Below, piece by piece: positions 1 to 6,505 of a stretch of 25,157 nt of DNA. Positions within the stretch are counted from its first letter, which is position 1; each line of letters begins with the position of its first letter. Source of the DNA: UBA1723 sp045642085 (GTDB taxonomy: Bacteria > Bacteroidota > Bacteroidia > Bacteroidales > Paludibacteraceae); contig JAZUIF010000025.1 of assembly GCA_045642085.1 (NCBI GenBank), positions 1 to 25,157 of the forward strand, given 5' to 3'. Made by a program: the position numbers and the translations under genes. Under the pieces are notes generated by a model. It ran no database searches. It was not told where the DNA came from and worked only from the letters and a program-made list of their open reading frames with translations.

Positions 1-271
1 TCGATCAATACAATTATTTTTTATTTCATTTTCTAACTTTTCTTAGCTTTCATTTCAGATTTTTGATCTGTAAAATTCAAAAAATTCTACTCTGAAAACC
101 CATAGCTACAAAAATATAGAAATATGAAGTGCCGAATCTTCATAAGTAGAGCAAAAATCTTAACCAAAATCATGGGATAAGTTTTAAATCAAAAGCAAAA
201 AAGCCAAAATTCTTACAGTTTTAAAACAGTGTCGAAAAACATAATTTTCTTGAAAAAACTAGCTCAAAAAC
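1..271. other. AT-rich non-coding stretch
   Basis: No reading frame of useful length exists here on either strand; stop codons are dense and the composition is strongly A/T-biased. I see no RNA-gene motif or repeat in this part. The gene to the left of the window is not visible, so this may be its downstream region or a decayed segment. Confidence 0.6.
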
Positions 272-302
272 TTGCATATATGTGTTAAAAAGCATAATTT
301 TG
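272..302 (+). promoter_or_regulatory. Bacteroidetes-type promoter for a small RNA
   Basis: TTG at 272-274, 20 nt, then TAATTTTG at 295-302. This matches the Bacteroidetes -33/-7 pattern (TTTG or TTG, 19-21 nt, TAnnTTTG). Transcription would begin near 309. No convincing ORF follows before the terminator at 431-465. Confidence 0.6.
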
Positions 303-308
303 CATCGT

Positions 309-460
309 CAAAAAAAAAAAACGACTTAAATATATAAAACGATGGTACTTATTAATATTTTGTTGACAAAGCTTTACAAGAAGTATGCTCCAAAGTTCTA
401 ATTTGGTTTGTAGAACAAAGCAAGACACTGACGCACCCATTCATTTGGATGCGTTTTTTG
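309..460 (+). ncRNA. Candidate small RNA of about 150 nt
   Basis: The stretch lies between a consensus promoter (272-302) and a rho-independent terminator (431-465) and has no convincing coding region. It contains a perfect 6-bp hairpin (395-400 with 411-416, 10-nt loop) just before the terminator hairpin. A 19-codon ORF at 343 (ATG to TAA) would fit inside but has no ribosome binding site and no recognisable product. I cannot assign the RNA to a known family. An alternative is the 3' end of a longer transcript entering from the left. Confidence 0.4.
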
Positions 461-465
461 TTTTT
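431..465 (+). terminator. Rho-independent terminator
   Basis: Stem 431-439 pairs with 446-454 (ACGCA/TGCGT plus CCA/TGG around one C-A mismatch, 6-nt loop). It is followed by six T, one G and five T. It ends the candidate RNA before the oxidoreductase gene. Confidence 0.75.
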
Positions 466-502
466 ATTAAATTAGCGACCAGATTTTAAATTTAACTTAG
501 AT

Positions 503-1144
503 ATGAAAGCTTTAGTAATTGGGGCAACAGGTGCCACTGGTAAAGATTTAGTGAATCAATTGGCAGAAAATGACGCATTTGAGTCAGTTTCAATTTTTGT
601 CAGACGTCCTTTAGAATATAATAATCCCAAAATAAAAGTCAATGTGGTGGATTTCGACCACGTAGATGATTGGAAGTCTCTATTGACTGGCGATGTGCTT
701 TTCTCTTGCATGGGTACAACTCGTAAGCAGGCTGGCAGCAAGAAGGCTCAGTGGATTGTCGACTACGACTATCAATATAATGTGGCGAAAGCTGCAAAGG
801 AGATGGGTGTCGACAAATATGCTCTTGTATCGTCAACAGGTGCAAAAGCGGACTCCTCTTTCTTCTATATGAAAATGAAAGGCAAATTGGAGGAAGATGT
901 GAAGGCGTTGGGATTCCGACGTACTGTGATTGTCCGTCCGCCATCTCTTATTCGTAAAGATTCCGACAGATGGGCAGAATCAGTATCAGTTAAGATTCTT
1001 CAATGCGTCAACAAGATTGGACTTTTCAAAAGTATGGCTCCAGTCTCCACTGATCTTGTAGCTAAAGCTCTGATTCTCCAGTCATTGAAAGACGAAGATG
1101 GATTATGCGTCGTTATGCCAGAAGGATTAACGATTAAGGATTAA
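503..1144 (+). CDS. NAD(P)-binding oxidoreductase (atypical SDR, HTATIP2/YbjT-like)
   Basis: A 213-residue cytosolic protein with an N-terminal Rossmann nucleotide-binding loop GATGATG at residues 7-13 right after the first beta strand. A conserved SCMGTT segment lies near residues 68-73 and an SDR-like YxxxK (Tyr122, Lys126) in the FFYMKMKGKLEED helix. It resembles the small NAD(P)H-binding, NmrA/TIP30-like proteins of Bacteroidetes of about 215 residues; the substrate is unknown. Its last codons and stop lie in a 14-bp tandem repeat (1123-1157) shared with the 3' end of convergent umuC. One repeat copy fewer would shift the frame and extend the protein, so the exact C-terminus may be recent. 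Confidence 0.85.
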   Translation: MKALVIGATGATGKDLVNQLAENDAFESVSIFVRRPLEYNNPKIKVNVVDFDHVDDWKSLLTGDVLFSCMGTTRKQAGSKKAQWIVDYDYQYNVAKAAKEMGVDKYALVSSTGAKADSSFFYMKMKGKLEEDVKALGFRRTVIVRPPSLIRKDSDRWAESVSVKILQCVNKIGLFKSMAPVSTDLVAKALILQSLKDEDGLCVVMPEGLTIKD

Positions 1145-1157
1145 CGATTAAGGATTA
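1123..1157. repeat. 14-bp tandem repeat spanning two convergent 3' ends
   Basis: The unit AGGATTAACGATTA occurs at 1123-1136 and 1137-1150, with a half copy at 1151-1157. It contains the stop codon of the oxidoreductase (1142-1144) and the reverse-strand stop of umuC (1155-1157). Because 14 is not a multiple of 3, copy-number change would alter the oxidoreductase C-terminus. Confidence 0.9.
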
Positions 1158-2417
1158 TTTCAATTCGATGATATCACTCCATCGTGTTGTTGGATTCTTG
1201 CTTTTCAATTCATGTTTGGTGATCGACGTGCAATCTTGTGAATGAATCTGAGCTCCAATAACTACTGTATCCTGACCGGCTATCTTGTTGATCTTATCTA
1301 TTGCCTTGTCCAAATTACGCAGTTTGGCAAAACGCTCGGGATCAAACTCAAAAAGGTCGGGCTGGAATCCGTTGGCTGTATCCAAAGTAGTGATGATGAC
1401 ACCTGTCTTCTTGAAAGCAAAACCAGGTTTATAGAGTTTTTCCAGACATGCAATCGCTTGTTTCACAATATCTATAGACGAATCTGTCGGAGTGGCGAAA
1501 GGTAGTTCACAATAGTTCTGATACTGTGGAAGATCCTCACGGAAGAAATTAGTGAGTACGAACACCCCGACACTGACTGCCATTGTCTGCTGCTGACGTA
1601 GTTTTTCAGCACTACGGGCAGCATAGTTGGCAGTATGAGTCTTGAGTGTCTCTAAATCCGACACCAAGCCATTAAAAGAACGAGATGTGCAGATCGTCTT
1701 CTTCTTTCTCTCAACCTCATTCGGAACACAGTCGACACCATTCAACTCTTTCCATGTACGCTGCACAGGGACAGGATAAAAACTCTTCACCCACTGTTCT
1801 GGACGGGATGCGAAATCATAAGCTGTATGGATGCCAATATTCTGAAACTTAGCTGCATACTGTCGTCCGATCCCCCACACATCTTCGATAGGATACAGTT
1901 TGAGAGCCTTGATTCGTTGCTCCTCAGTGGCGATCACACAAGAGTGATTGTAGCCAGGATATTTCTTCGCAAAATGGCTGGCTAATTTTGCCAACGTCTT
2001 CGTCGCACCAATCCCAATACTCACAGGAATACCGACACTCTGCCCTACTCTTTTATGAAGATTTTCACCCCATTCCTTCGGATTTTTAATTCCGTCGAGC
2101 ATGCAGAAAGCCTCATCGATACTATAGCGATAATAGGCAGGAGCCTCCTCTGAAATAATTCTGACGACGCGTGACGTCAGCTCATCATACAGCTCATAAT
2201 TGGAACTGAAAGCTTTTATGTCGACATTAGGAAACTGTTGCAGCATCTGATAATATGGCAATCCAGCCTTGATTCCCAACTGTTTAGCCTCATTGCTACG
2301 AGCCACAACGCATCCATCGTTGTTGGAAAGGACAACAACAGGCTTACTCTTGCACTCCGGATGAAACACCCTCTCACAAGAGACATAGCAATTATCACAG
2401 TCGACGACAGCAAACAT
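1155..2417 (-). CDS. umuC: UmuC, catalytic subunit of DNA polymerase V (Y family)
   Basis: A 420-residue translesion DNA polymerase subunit; in the family it works with cleaved UmuD to copy damaged templates during the SOS response. The N-terminus VDCDNCYVSCERVF carries metal ligand Asp6. The SNNDGCVVARS segment (31-41) and the YSIDEAF catalytic motif (Asp101, Glu102) are intact, and GIGATKTLAKLA follows in the palm/thumb region. Length is normal for UmuC. The ATG lies one base after the hipT stop codon (TAA-T-ATG), the same spacing as between umuD and the duplicated umuC fragment at 4068. The gene is therefore now the last gene of a umuD-hipBST-umuC operon. Confidence 0.95.
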   Translation of the reverse strand: MFAVVDCDNCYVSCERVFHPECKSKPVVVLSNNDGCVVARSNEAKQLGIKAGLPYYQMLQQFPNVDIKAFSSNYELYDELTSRVVRIISEEAPAYYRYSIDEAFCMLDGIKNPKEWGENLHKRVGQSVGIPVSIGIGATKTLAKLASHFAKKYPGYNHSCVIATEEQRIKALKLYPIEDVWGIGRQYAAKFQNIGIHTAYDFASRPEQWVKSFYPVPVQRTWKELNGVDCVPNEVERKKKTICTSRSFNGLVSDLETLKTHTANYAARSAEKLRQQQTMAVSVGVFVLTNFFREDLPQYQNYCELPFATPTDSSIDIVKQAIACLEKLYKPGFAFKKTGVIITTLDTANGFQPDLFEFDPERFAKLRNLDKAIDKINKIAGQDTVVIGAQIHSQDCTSITKHELKSKNPTTRWSDIIELK

Positions 2418-2426
2418 ATTATTTTC
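2388..2426. repeat. 39-bp direct repeat, left copy (umuC 5' end / hipT stop)
   Basis: Identical over 39 bp to 4039-4077. It covers the first ten codons of umuC, the 1-nt spacer, and the last Lys codon and stop of the upstream gene (hipT here, umuD in the other copy). The period is 1651 bp. The two copies bracket the hipBST module. Confidence 0.95.
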
Positions 2427-3366
2427 GAGTAAGAACAGTGAGACGTTGATTTATTAGATTCTTGAATTGACTCTTTTGTTCATCAGAAATAAAAGAGATA
2501 TCGATTAGTTCATTCCATTTTGACTCAAATTTCAAGAATTTATCGATGATACGATTTGCAACCACTTCACTCAAACCAGAAGAAACCATAGCTTCAACAA
2601 AATCAATACGCATCAGTTTCTTTTTCCAACCATTGAGAGGAAGGGCTAATTCTTCAGTATCTTCAGGCATAACAATCGCAGTAGAGACCTGATCATATGT
2701 AGGAGCAAGAGAATAGACGCCCTTCTTTAGACTTATCAAAGAAAAGTTTTTTAGATGCATATCGGCATTTCCGACAATCCAAGCAAACACAACCTGTTCC
2801 CAAAAATTAGTTATATATAGCAAAGACGGATTACAATACTGCTGAATTAGAGAAGCTACCATTTCATAACTTCCATTATATTTTTGTTCAGTCAAATGCT
2901 CCGATAACTGACAGAAATCCTCCATCGCAAGTTTTGTTCCATCCTCAGTACGGTCAATTCGACGCGTAATGTAGTTTAATTCCCCATCTGCAAAACGAAT
3001 CAAAGAATGAGGAACAGTCGCAATATGTGCTGTTTCAGCAAGATGCATAGTCAGATCTTCTACTTCAGGCAAGCATATAAACTGTTCTGTCTGAGGTTTT
3101 AATATATAACGTCCCATCACACCAACTATTGTCAAACGTTGAGGTATTCCAGATTCATCACGTTCAAGATCCATAGATAGTTTTGCTTGAACACCTGTGA
3201 TTGTTGTATGTTTTTCCACAACGACTTGCGCCAACTTATTTAATTCCTTACGAGTATATGGCAATATTGGAGCAACATTTGATCCAAACAGCTTTTTGGC
3301 ACAGTTTTTATGGAAATCAATCTCGCCTATATGCAATGGTTTATAACAACAAAGACATCTACTCAT
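2419..3366 (-). CDS. hipT: HipT-like kinase: HipA core without its N-terminal subdomain
   Basis: A 315-residue HipA-type Ser/Thr kinase; in studied homologues (HipA, HipT) the toxin phosphorylates an aminoacyl-tRNA synthetase and halts translation. A likely zinc-binding C-x2-C...H-x2-C (Cys4, Cys7, His19, Cys22) opens the protein. Next come the HipA signature GVQAKLS (58-64), the ATP-anchoring Lys in YILKP (Lys90), the catalytic loop NADMHLKN (Asp202, Asn207) and the metal-binding Asp225 in APTYDQVS. All key residues are present, so it should be active. The N-terminal subdomain found in one-piece HipA is a separate upstream gene. It overlaps hipS by 8 nt and ends with a stop codon that lies inside the 39-bp repeat. 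Confidence 0.85.
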   Translation of the reverse strand: MSRCLCCYKPLHIGEIDFHKNCAKKLFGSNVAPILPYTRKELNKLAQVVVEKHTTITGVQAKLSMDLERDESGIPQRLTIVGVMGRYILKPQTEQFICLPEVEDLTMHLAETAHIATVPHSLIRFADGELNYITRRIDRTEDGTKLAMEDFCQLSEHLTEQKYNGSYEMVASLIQQYCNPSLLYITNFWEQVVFAWIVGNADMHLKNFSLISLKKGVYSLAPTYDQVSTAIVMPEDTEELALPLNGWKKKLMRIDFVEAMVSSGLSEVVANRIIDKFLKFESKWNELIDISFISDEQKSQFKNLINQRLTVLTRK

Positions 3367-3688
3367 GACCTTCTTCTATTGGCATTACACTAACATTTCC
3401 TATACAATCTCGGCAACACGTAAGCAACAAAGCCATTCTATCATGACGTCGTATTTTCCAATTTCGTTCCGCAATATTCAAAAGCCATCCTTCCGGTATC
3501 AATCCGTCAAAAAAAGGGAAAAGCACATTACTATAATATGGATCTTCACGCAATGGCATTGTAAGACTTATAGCCTCAGCATCAGGTGATGATAAAAAAT
3601 CCTTATCATAAGTAAAAGTATATCCATTCTCATCTTCAATCACAACACCAGCCAACAAATCTCTAAGAAAAACATTTCCCTTTCTCAT
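3359..3688 (-). CDS. hipS: HipS-like protein (HipA N-terminal subdomain 1)
   Basis: A 109-residue protein corresponding to the small N-terminal subdomain of one-piece HipA. The family pattern is clear in the SLTMPLREDPYYS region followed by FFDGLIPEGWLL (about residues 42-70). In the HipBST systems of enteropathogenic E. coli this free subdomain (HipS) is the antitoxin, and HipB augments neutralisation and regulates. The gene overlaps hipB by 4 nt (ATGA) and hipT by 8 nt, implying translational coupling of the three. Assignment as antitoxin is by analogy. Confidence 0.8.
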   Translation of the reverse strand: MRKGNVFLRDLLAGVVIEDENGYTFTYDKDFLSSPDAEAISLTMPLREDPYYSNVLFPFFDGLIPEGWLLNIAERNWKIRRHDRMALLLTCCRDCIGNVSVMPIEEGHE

Positions 3689-3900
3689 AATTCATCCCTT
3701 TTAATCGGCATTACTCCTAATTTCATTCCAAATAGAGCAAGCACTTGATTGACTTTATCCAAACGAACAGTAGGCTTTCCCTGCTCCAATTCCCTCACAA
3801 AACGAAGACCAACTCCGCTCTTAAAGGCAAGTTCTTCCTGCGTAAGTTTATACTCCTTGCGCAGATTCTTTATACTTTGAGATAATGTTGTCGCCGTCAT
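3685..3900 (-). CDS. hipB: HipB-like HTH (Xre family) regulator/antitoxin
   Basis: A short DNA-binding protein: 71 residues from ATG 3900, or 74 from the in-frame TTG at 3909. A helix-turn-helix of the Xre/Cro type runs from about SQSIKNLRKEYKLTQEELA to GVGLRFVRELEQGKPTV, the pattern of HipB antitoxins. I prefer ATG 3900 because nothing supports the TTG. It heads the three-gene module and overlaps hipS by 4 nt. Three TATACC-N6-GGTATA-like palindromes lie just upstream, the expected place for autoregulation. Confidence 0.85.
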   Translation of the reverse strand: MTATTLSQSIKNLRKEYKLTQEELAFKSGVGLRFVRELEQGKPTVRLDKVNQVLALFGMKLGVMPIKRDEL

Positions 3901-3913
3901 ATCAAACAAAAAT

Positions 3914-4034
3914 TATACCTTTACGGGTGTAAAGATAGGAATAATTATCAAACAAAAACACAAAATAACCCCGAAAAGGTATAAAACAAAATAAAATAGC
4001 AAAAATCAAAGAAGATTATACCCTTTAAGGTATA
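3914..4034. promoter_or_regulatory. Three HipB operator-like palindromes upstream of hipB
   Basis: Sites with arms TATACC and GGTATA separated by 6 nt: 3914-3931 (right arm GGTGTA, one mismatch), 3966-3983 (left arm TAACCC, mismatched) and 4017-4034 (perfect arms). Site starts are 52 and 51 bp apart, about five helical turns, so bound dimers would lie on one face of the DNA. The E. coli HipB operator is TATCC-N8-GGATA, so the resemblance is good but the specificity is inferred. The outermost site ends 4 bp before the 39-bp repeat, suggesting that it travelled with the module. Confidence 0.7.
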
Positions 4035-4068
4035 CCAGGCAATTATCACAGTCGACGACAGCAAACAT
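4006..4068 (-). pseudogene. umuC: 5' fragment of umuC left upstream of hipB
   Basis: The first ten codons of UmuC (MFAVVDCDNC) are repeated here directly after umuD with the normal TAA-T-ATG spacing. The frame then runs into module DNA (LVYLKGYNLL) and stops at 4006. The full umuC lies 1.65 kb further downstream. This is the scar of the event that placed hipBST in the operon; the 20-codon ORF may still be translated through coupling with umuD. Confidence 0.9.
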
Positions 4069-4077
4069 ATTATTTTC
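4039..4077. repeat. 39-bp direct repeat, right copy (umuD/umuC junction)
   Basis: Perfect match to 2388-2426. It holds the last Lys codon and stop of umuD, the 1-nt spacer and ten umuC codons, and marks the right edge of the inserted hipBST module. Confidence 0.95.
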
Positions 4078-4501
4078 TCCAACATTTGATTGTCCAGACC
4101 ACAACTCCCCAGACTTCAAACGACTGGTTGCCCTCGATACGGATATCCTTATAGTCGGGATTGGCAGGATGAAGAAGGATATAACCTTCGTCGCGATGCG
4201 AAAGATCCAGATATTTGATGGTAAATTCCCCGTCGACAAAAGCCACTATCACATCTCCTTGAACAGCAGTGAGAGAACGGTCGATCACGGCAATATCCCC
4301 ATCATTAATACCTGCGTCCTTCATTGAATCGCCAGAGACTCGTCCATAAAAAGTGGCTTCAGGATGACGTATAAGGTCACGGTTGAAATCGAGCGACTGA
4401 CGGGCATAATCGGTAGCAGGGCTGGGAAAACCAGCCTTGATTGCCTCTGTAATAGGCAATTCCAACTCCTTGGAGAATATGCTTGATAAAATCTTAATCA
4501 T
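4070..4501 (-). CDS. umuD: UmuD, LexA/S24-family self-cleaving subunit of DNA polymerase V
   Basis: A 143-residue S24 peptidase-like protein. The cleavage site is Ala23-Gly24 in the IKAGFPSPA segment. The catalytic dyad is Ser59 (GRVSGDSM) and Lys96 (GEFTIKYL), nearly the same numbering as E. coli UmuD (Ser60, Lys97), so it should self-process when RecA filaments form. It is the promoter-proximal gene of the umuD-hipBST-umuC unit. I found no certain LexA box or consensus promoter in the upstream 65 nt, although SOS control is expected for the family. Confidence 0.92.
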   Translation of the reverse strand: MIKILSSIFSKELELPITEAIKAGFPSPATDYARQSLDFNRDLIRHPEATFYGRVSGDSMKDAGINDGDIAVIDRSLTAVQGDVIVAFVDGEFTIKYLDLSHRDEGYILLHPANPDYKDIRIEGNQSFEVWGVVVWTIKCWRK

Positions 4502-4566
4502 GAATATAAATATCAGTCACTTGATTAGTAAGCAATAACACAATTGTCCAAATAAAAGCATAAATA

Positions 4567-4594
4567 AAGATACGCTGCAAAAGCAACGTATCTT
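4567..4594 (-). terminator. Rho-independent terminator after the SpoIID-domain gene
   Basis: Stem 4567-4578 pairs with 4583-4594 with one internal C-A mismatch and an AAAA loop. On the minus strand the stem is followed by TTTATTTATG. It separates the SpoIID-domain gene from the umuD operon, so umuD needs its own promoter in 4502-4566. Confidence 0.7.
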
Positions 4595-4620
4595 CAATAT
4601 TGACACTCAAAACAATCGTA

Positions 4621-5982
4621 TTATTTACGAATTAATTTGATTTCTGAATTAGGATAGTAATGGTTCAAAATCTCTATGTATGAGAATCCTTTTTCTGCCA
4701 TCACTGCGGCTCCCACCTGACATAGTCCAACTCCGTGACCCCAACCGGCACCGTTTATTGTGAAATACTCAGTCTGGCCATCAAAACTCTTCTCTACATA
4801 GAAGGCAGAACTCAACAAATGGCTCTTCGACAATGCCTTTCTGATCAACAACTCCTTGCCAATCACCTGATGTCCCATTGTTCCGATGATATCAAGACGT
4901 GAAATTCTACCAGATTTTCCCATCGCAACTGGTTTCAACTCTGTAACCTTACCAACGTCGACACCAATCTTCTCCTTGATAAGTTGAGTCAACTCCTCAC
5001 GAGTGTATTTAACACTCCAGCGGAACATATCCTCTGTCGTTTTCTGGTCGTAAGCCTTCAAAACTCGGCTCAAAATCGCGTAGTCTTTAGTAGCACAATA
5101 GACATCTGTCGGCGGATTGTTGATCCATTCCTTCAAACTCATTGCATCACCTGTATGGTTGATGTCTTTGGACGCTTCAACATTATCTCTAACAGGAATC
5201 AGATAATCATAATCCTCGTCAGTCCAGCAAGTTGAGAACTTTTCAGAGATTCCTCCACAGCATTTAGAGAAACGTGCGTCACACACCTCTCCACCACTCT
5301 TTAGAATCATTCCTGCAGTCTCGTTGATTGCCTCGTCAACATTATTATCCGGATTCAATCCCTGATAACGCTGACAATGGTCGTCGGAGCAGACATCGAA
5401 ATCATTATGGCCCATGACGTCCCAGATCTGGATCATCTCGTCGTCACAAACCTTAAACTTAGCTTTTTTATAAAAAGGATGCTGGCTTCTCGCCTTTCTC
5501 TGAAGCTGCGACACCAACCACGTGCGCGAGATAATCGCATGTGCCTTCAACAACTCAAGCGGACACGTAGGAGCCATCTCAGATCCAATCACCGAACGGA
5601 TGTACTCCTCTATATCCAAGTTGTTGACAACCTGAACCTTTCCATCCTCTTTGCCATGAATCTCAAGAATACCACGATACGACAAAGTGTACTGCTCCTG
5701 CCAGTGAAAATCGGTGCCGATCTCCACATTCTGAAGCTCGAAATAACATTTTTTCTCATCAGAAGGCACAAACTCCAATCTGTCGCCGTTTTTCAAATCA
5801 GCAACAGTGATCGCACATTCCTTAGAAGAAACTGTTGATTTCTCAATAACTTCATCTCCTCGACAGATTTTGCAAACATACTTGCCAGAGAATCTTACTC
5901 TAACCTCTGTCGTCAATTGTATGCCTACTCTAACTCTATCAACCTCAGCCTTTGCATGGCATCTGCGTAAATGATTAGTCAT
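4621..5982 (-). CDS. SpoIID/LytB-domain protein
   Basis: A 453-residue protein ending in the SpoIID/LytB domain. Relatives such as SpoIID are lytic transglycosylases or amidase enhancers acting on peptidoglycan. Visible family segments include IEEYIRSVIGSEM, a Cys-rich CSDDHCQRYQG and SKCCGG, and the C-terminal GWGHGVGLCQVGA near residue 413. No signal peptide is visible, which is odd for a wall-acting enzyme, so its site of action is uncertain. I chose ATG 5982 because AAAAGGA lies about 5 nt upstream; an in-frame start at 6030 would add 16 residues. It is monocistronic, with a terminator at 4567-4594. Confidence 0.8.
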   Translation of the reverse strand: MTNHLRRCHAKAEVDRVRVGIQLTTEVRVRFSGKYVCKICRGDEVIEKSTVSSKECAITVADLKNGDRLEFVPSDEKKCYFELQNVEIGTDFHWQEQYTLSYRGILEIHGKEDGKVQVVNNLDIEEYIRSVIGSEMAPTCPLELLKAHAIISRTWLVSQLQRKARSQHPFYKKAKFKVCDDEMIQIWDVMGHNDFDVCSDDHCQRYQGLNPDNNVDEAINETAGMILKSGGEVCDARFSKCCGGISEKFSTCWTDEDYDYLIPVRDNVEASKDINHTGDAMSLKEWINNPPTDVYCATKDYAILSRVLKAYDQKTTEDMFRWSVKYTREELTQLIKEKIGVDVGKVTELKPVAMGKSGRISRLDIIGTMGHQVIGKELLIRKALSKSHLLSSAFYVEKSFDGQTEYFTINGAGWGHGVGLCQVGAAVMAEKGFSYIEILNHYYPNSEIKLIRK

Positions 5983-6212
5983 AAATATCCTTTTATTAGA
6001 CGGTGCGAAATTAAACAAAATTTGGTGCAAATATTCTTTCTTGTCACTTTTTTATCATAAAAAATCATCAAACCACTACATCAAAATGAGTTATAGAAAA
6101 TTTGTGTAAATTTTTGGTTGATATGCCTGGATTTTGCAGAGGTTTGAAATAAAGATTTTCGGGATAGACGATGAATAAAAAATCTAAAACGAATCGTTGG
6201 ATTCATCTCGTA

Positions 6213-6244
6213 TTGCAATAATTCAAAAAAAATAATTAATTTTG
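6213..6244 (+). promoter_or_regulatory. Bacteroidetes-type promoter
   Basis: TTG at 6213-6215, 21 nt, TAATTTTG at 6237-6244. It would start a transcript near 6251, 30 nt before the small ORF at 6282 and reading on into the nuclease-like gene at 6506. Confidence 0.55.
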
Positions 6245-6281
6245 CAATCGGAAAATGTATAAGTACTAAAAAATACAACCT

Positions 6282-6419
6282 ATGGAAAATAAGAAAAATA
6301 AATTTTTGACTGTCATTGAAAAAATGCAGAAAGACAAACGCGAATATTTGGCGGCAGTCAAAGCGGGAAAAACAGTTGCTGAAATGGAGAAAGGAGGTTT
6401 GAAATTTTTGAATGTTTAA
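6282..6419 (+). CDS. Small conserved-looking protein, 45 residues
   Basis: ATG 6282 to TAA 6419 encodes a short, highly charged, mostly helical protein (begins MENKKNKFLTVIEKM, ends KGGLKFLNV). The promoter upstream and the balanced amphipathic composition support a real gene. It has no domain I can name. It lies 86 nt before the nuclease-like gene and probably shares its transcript, so a role as partner or leader is possible but not shown. Confidence 0.5.
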   Translation: MENKKNKFLTVIEKMQKDKREYLAAVKAGKTVAEMEKGGLKFLNV

Positions 6420-6505
6420 TTGTTTACCTTTGGATAGTATCTGTATAACAAGAAACTTAAAAGACGATAACGGGAATAAGGATGTAGCACAGACAATCAT
6501 TTCTA

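Noticed and set aside
343..402. 19-codon ORF (MVLINILLTKLYKK...) within the candidate RNA at 309-460
   Set aside because: A hydrophobic-then-basic peptide could suggest a type I toxin, but there is no ribosome binding site, no antisense RNA signal and the length is at chance level.
4502..4566. LexA/SOS box upstream of umuD
   Set aside because: SOS control is expected, but I found no inverted repeat or TTG-N-CAA arrangement strong enough to call, nor a clear -33/-7 promoter.
6081..6500. 139-codon frame on the minus strand opposite the 45-residue ORF
   Set aside because: Very Phe/Leu-rich low-complexity product, typical of the antisense of AT-rich DNA; it also overlaps a consensus plus-strand promoter and a better small gene.
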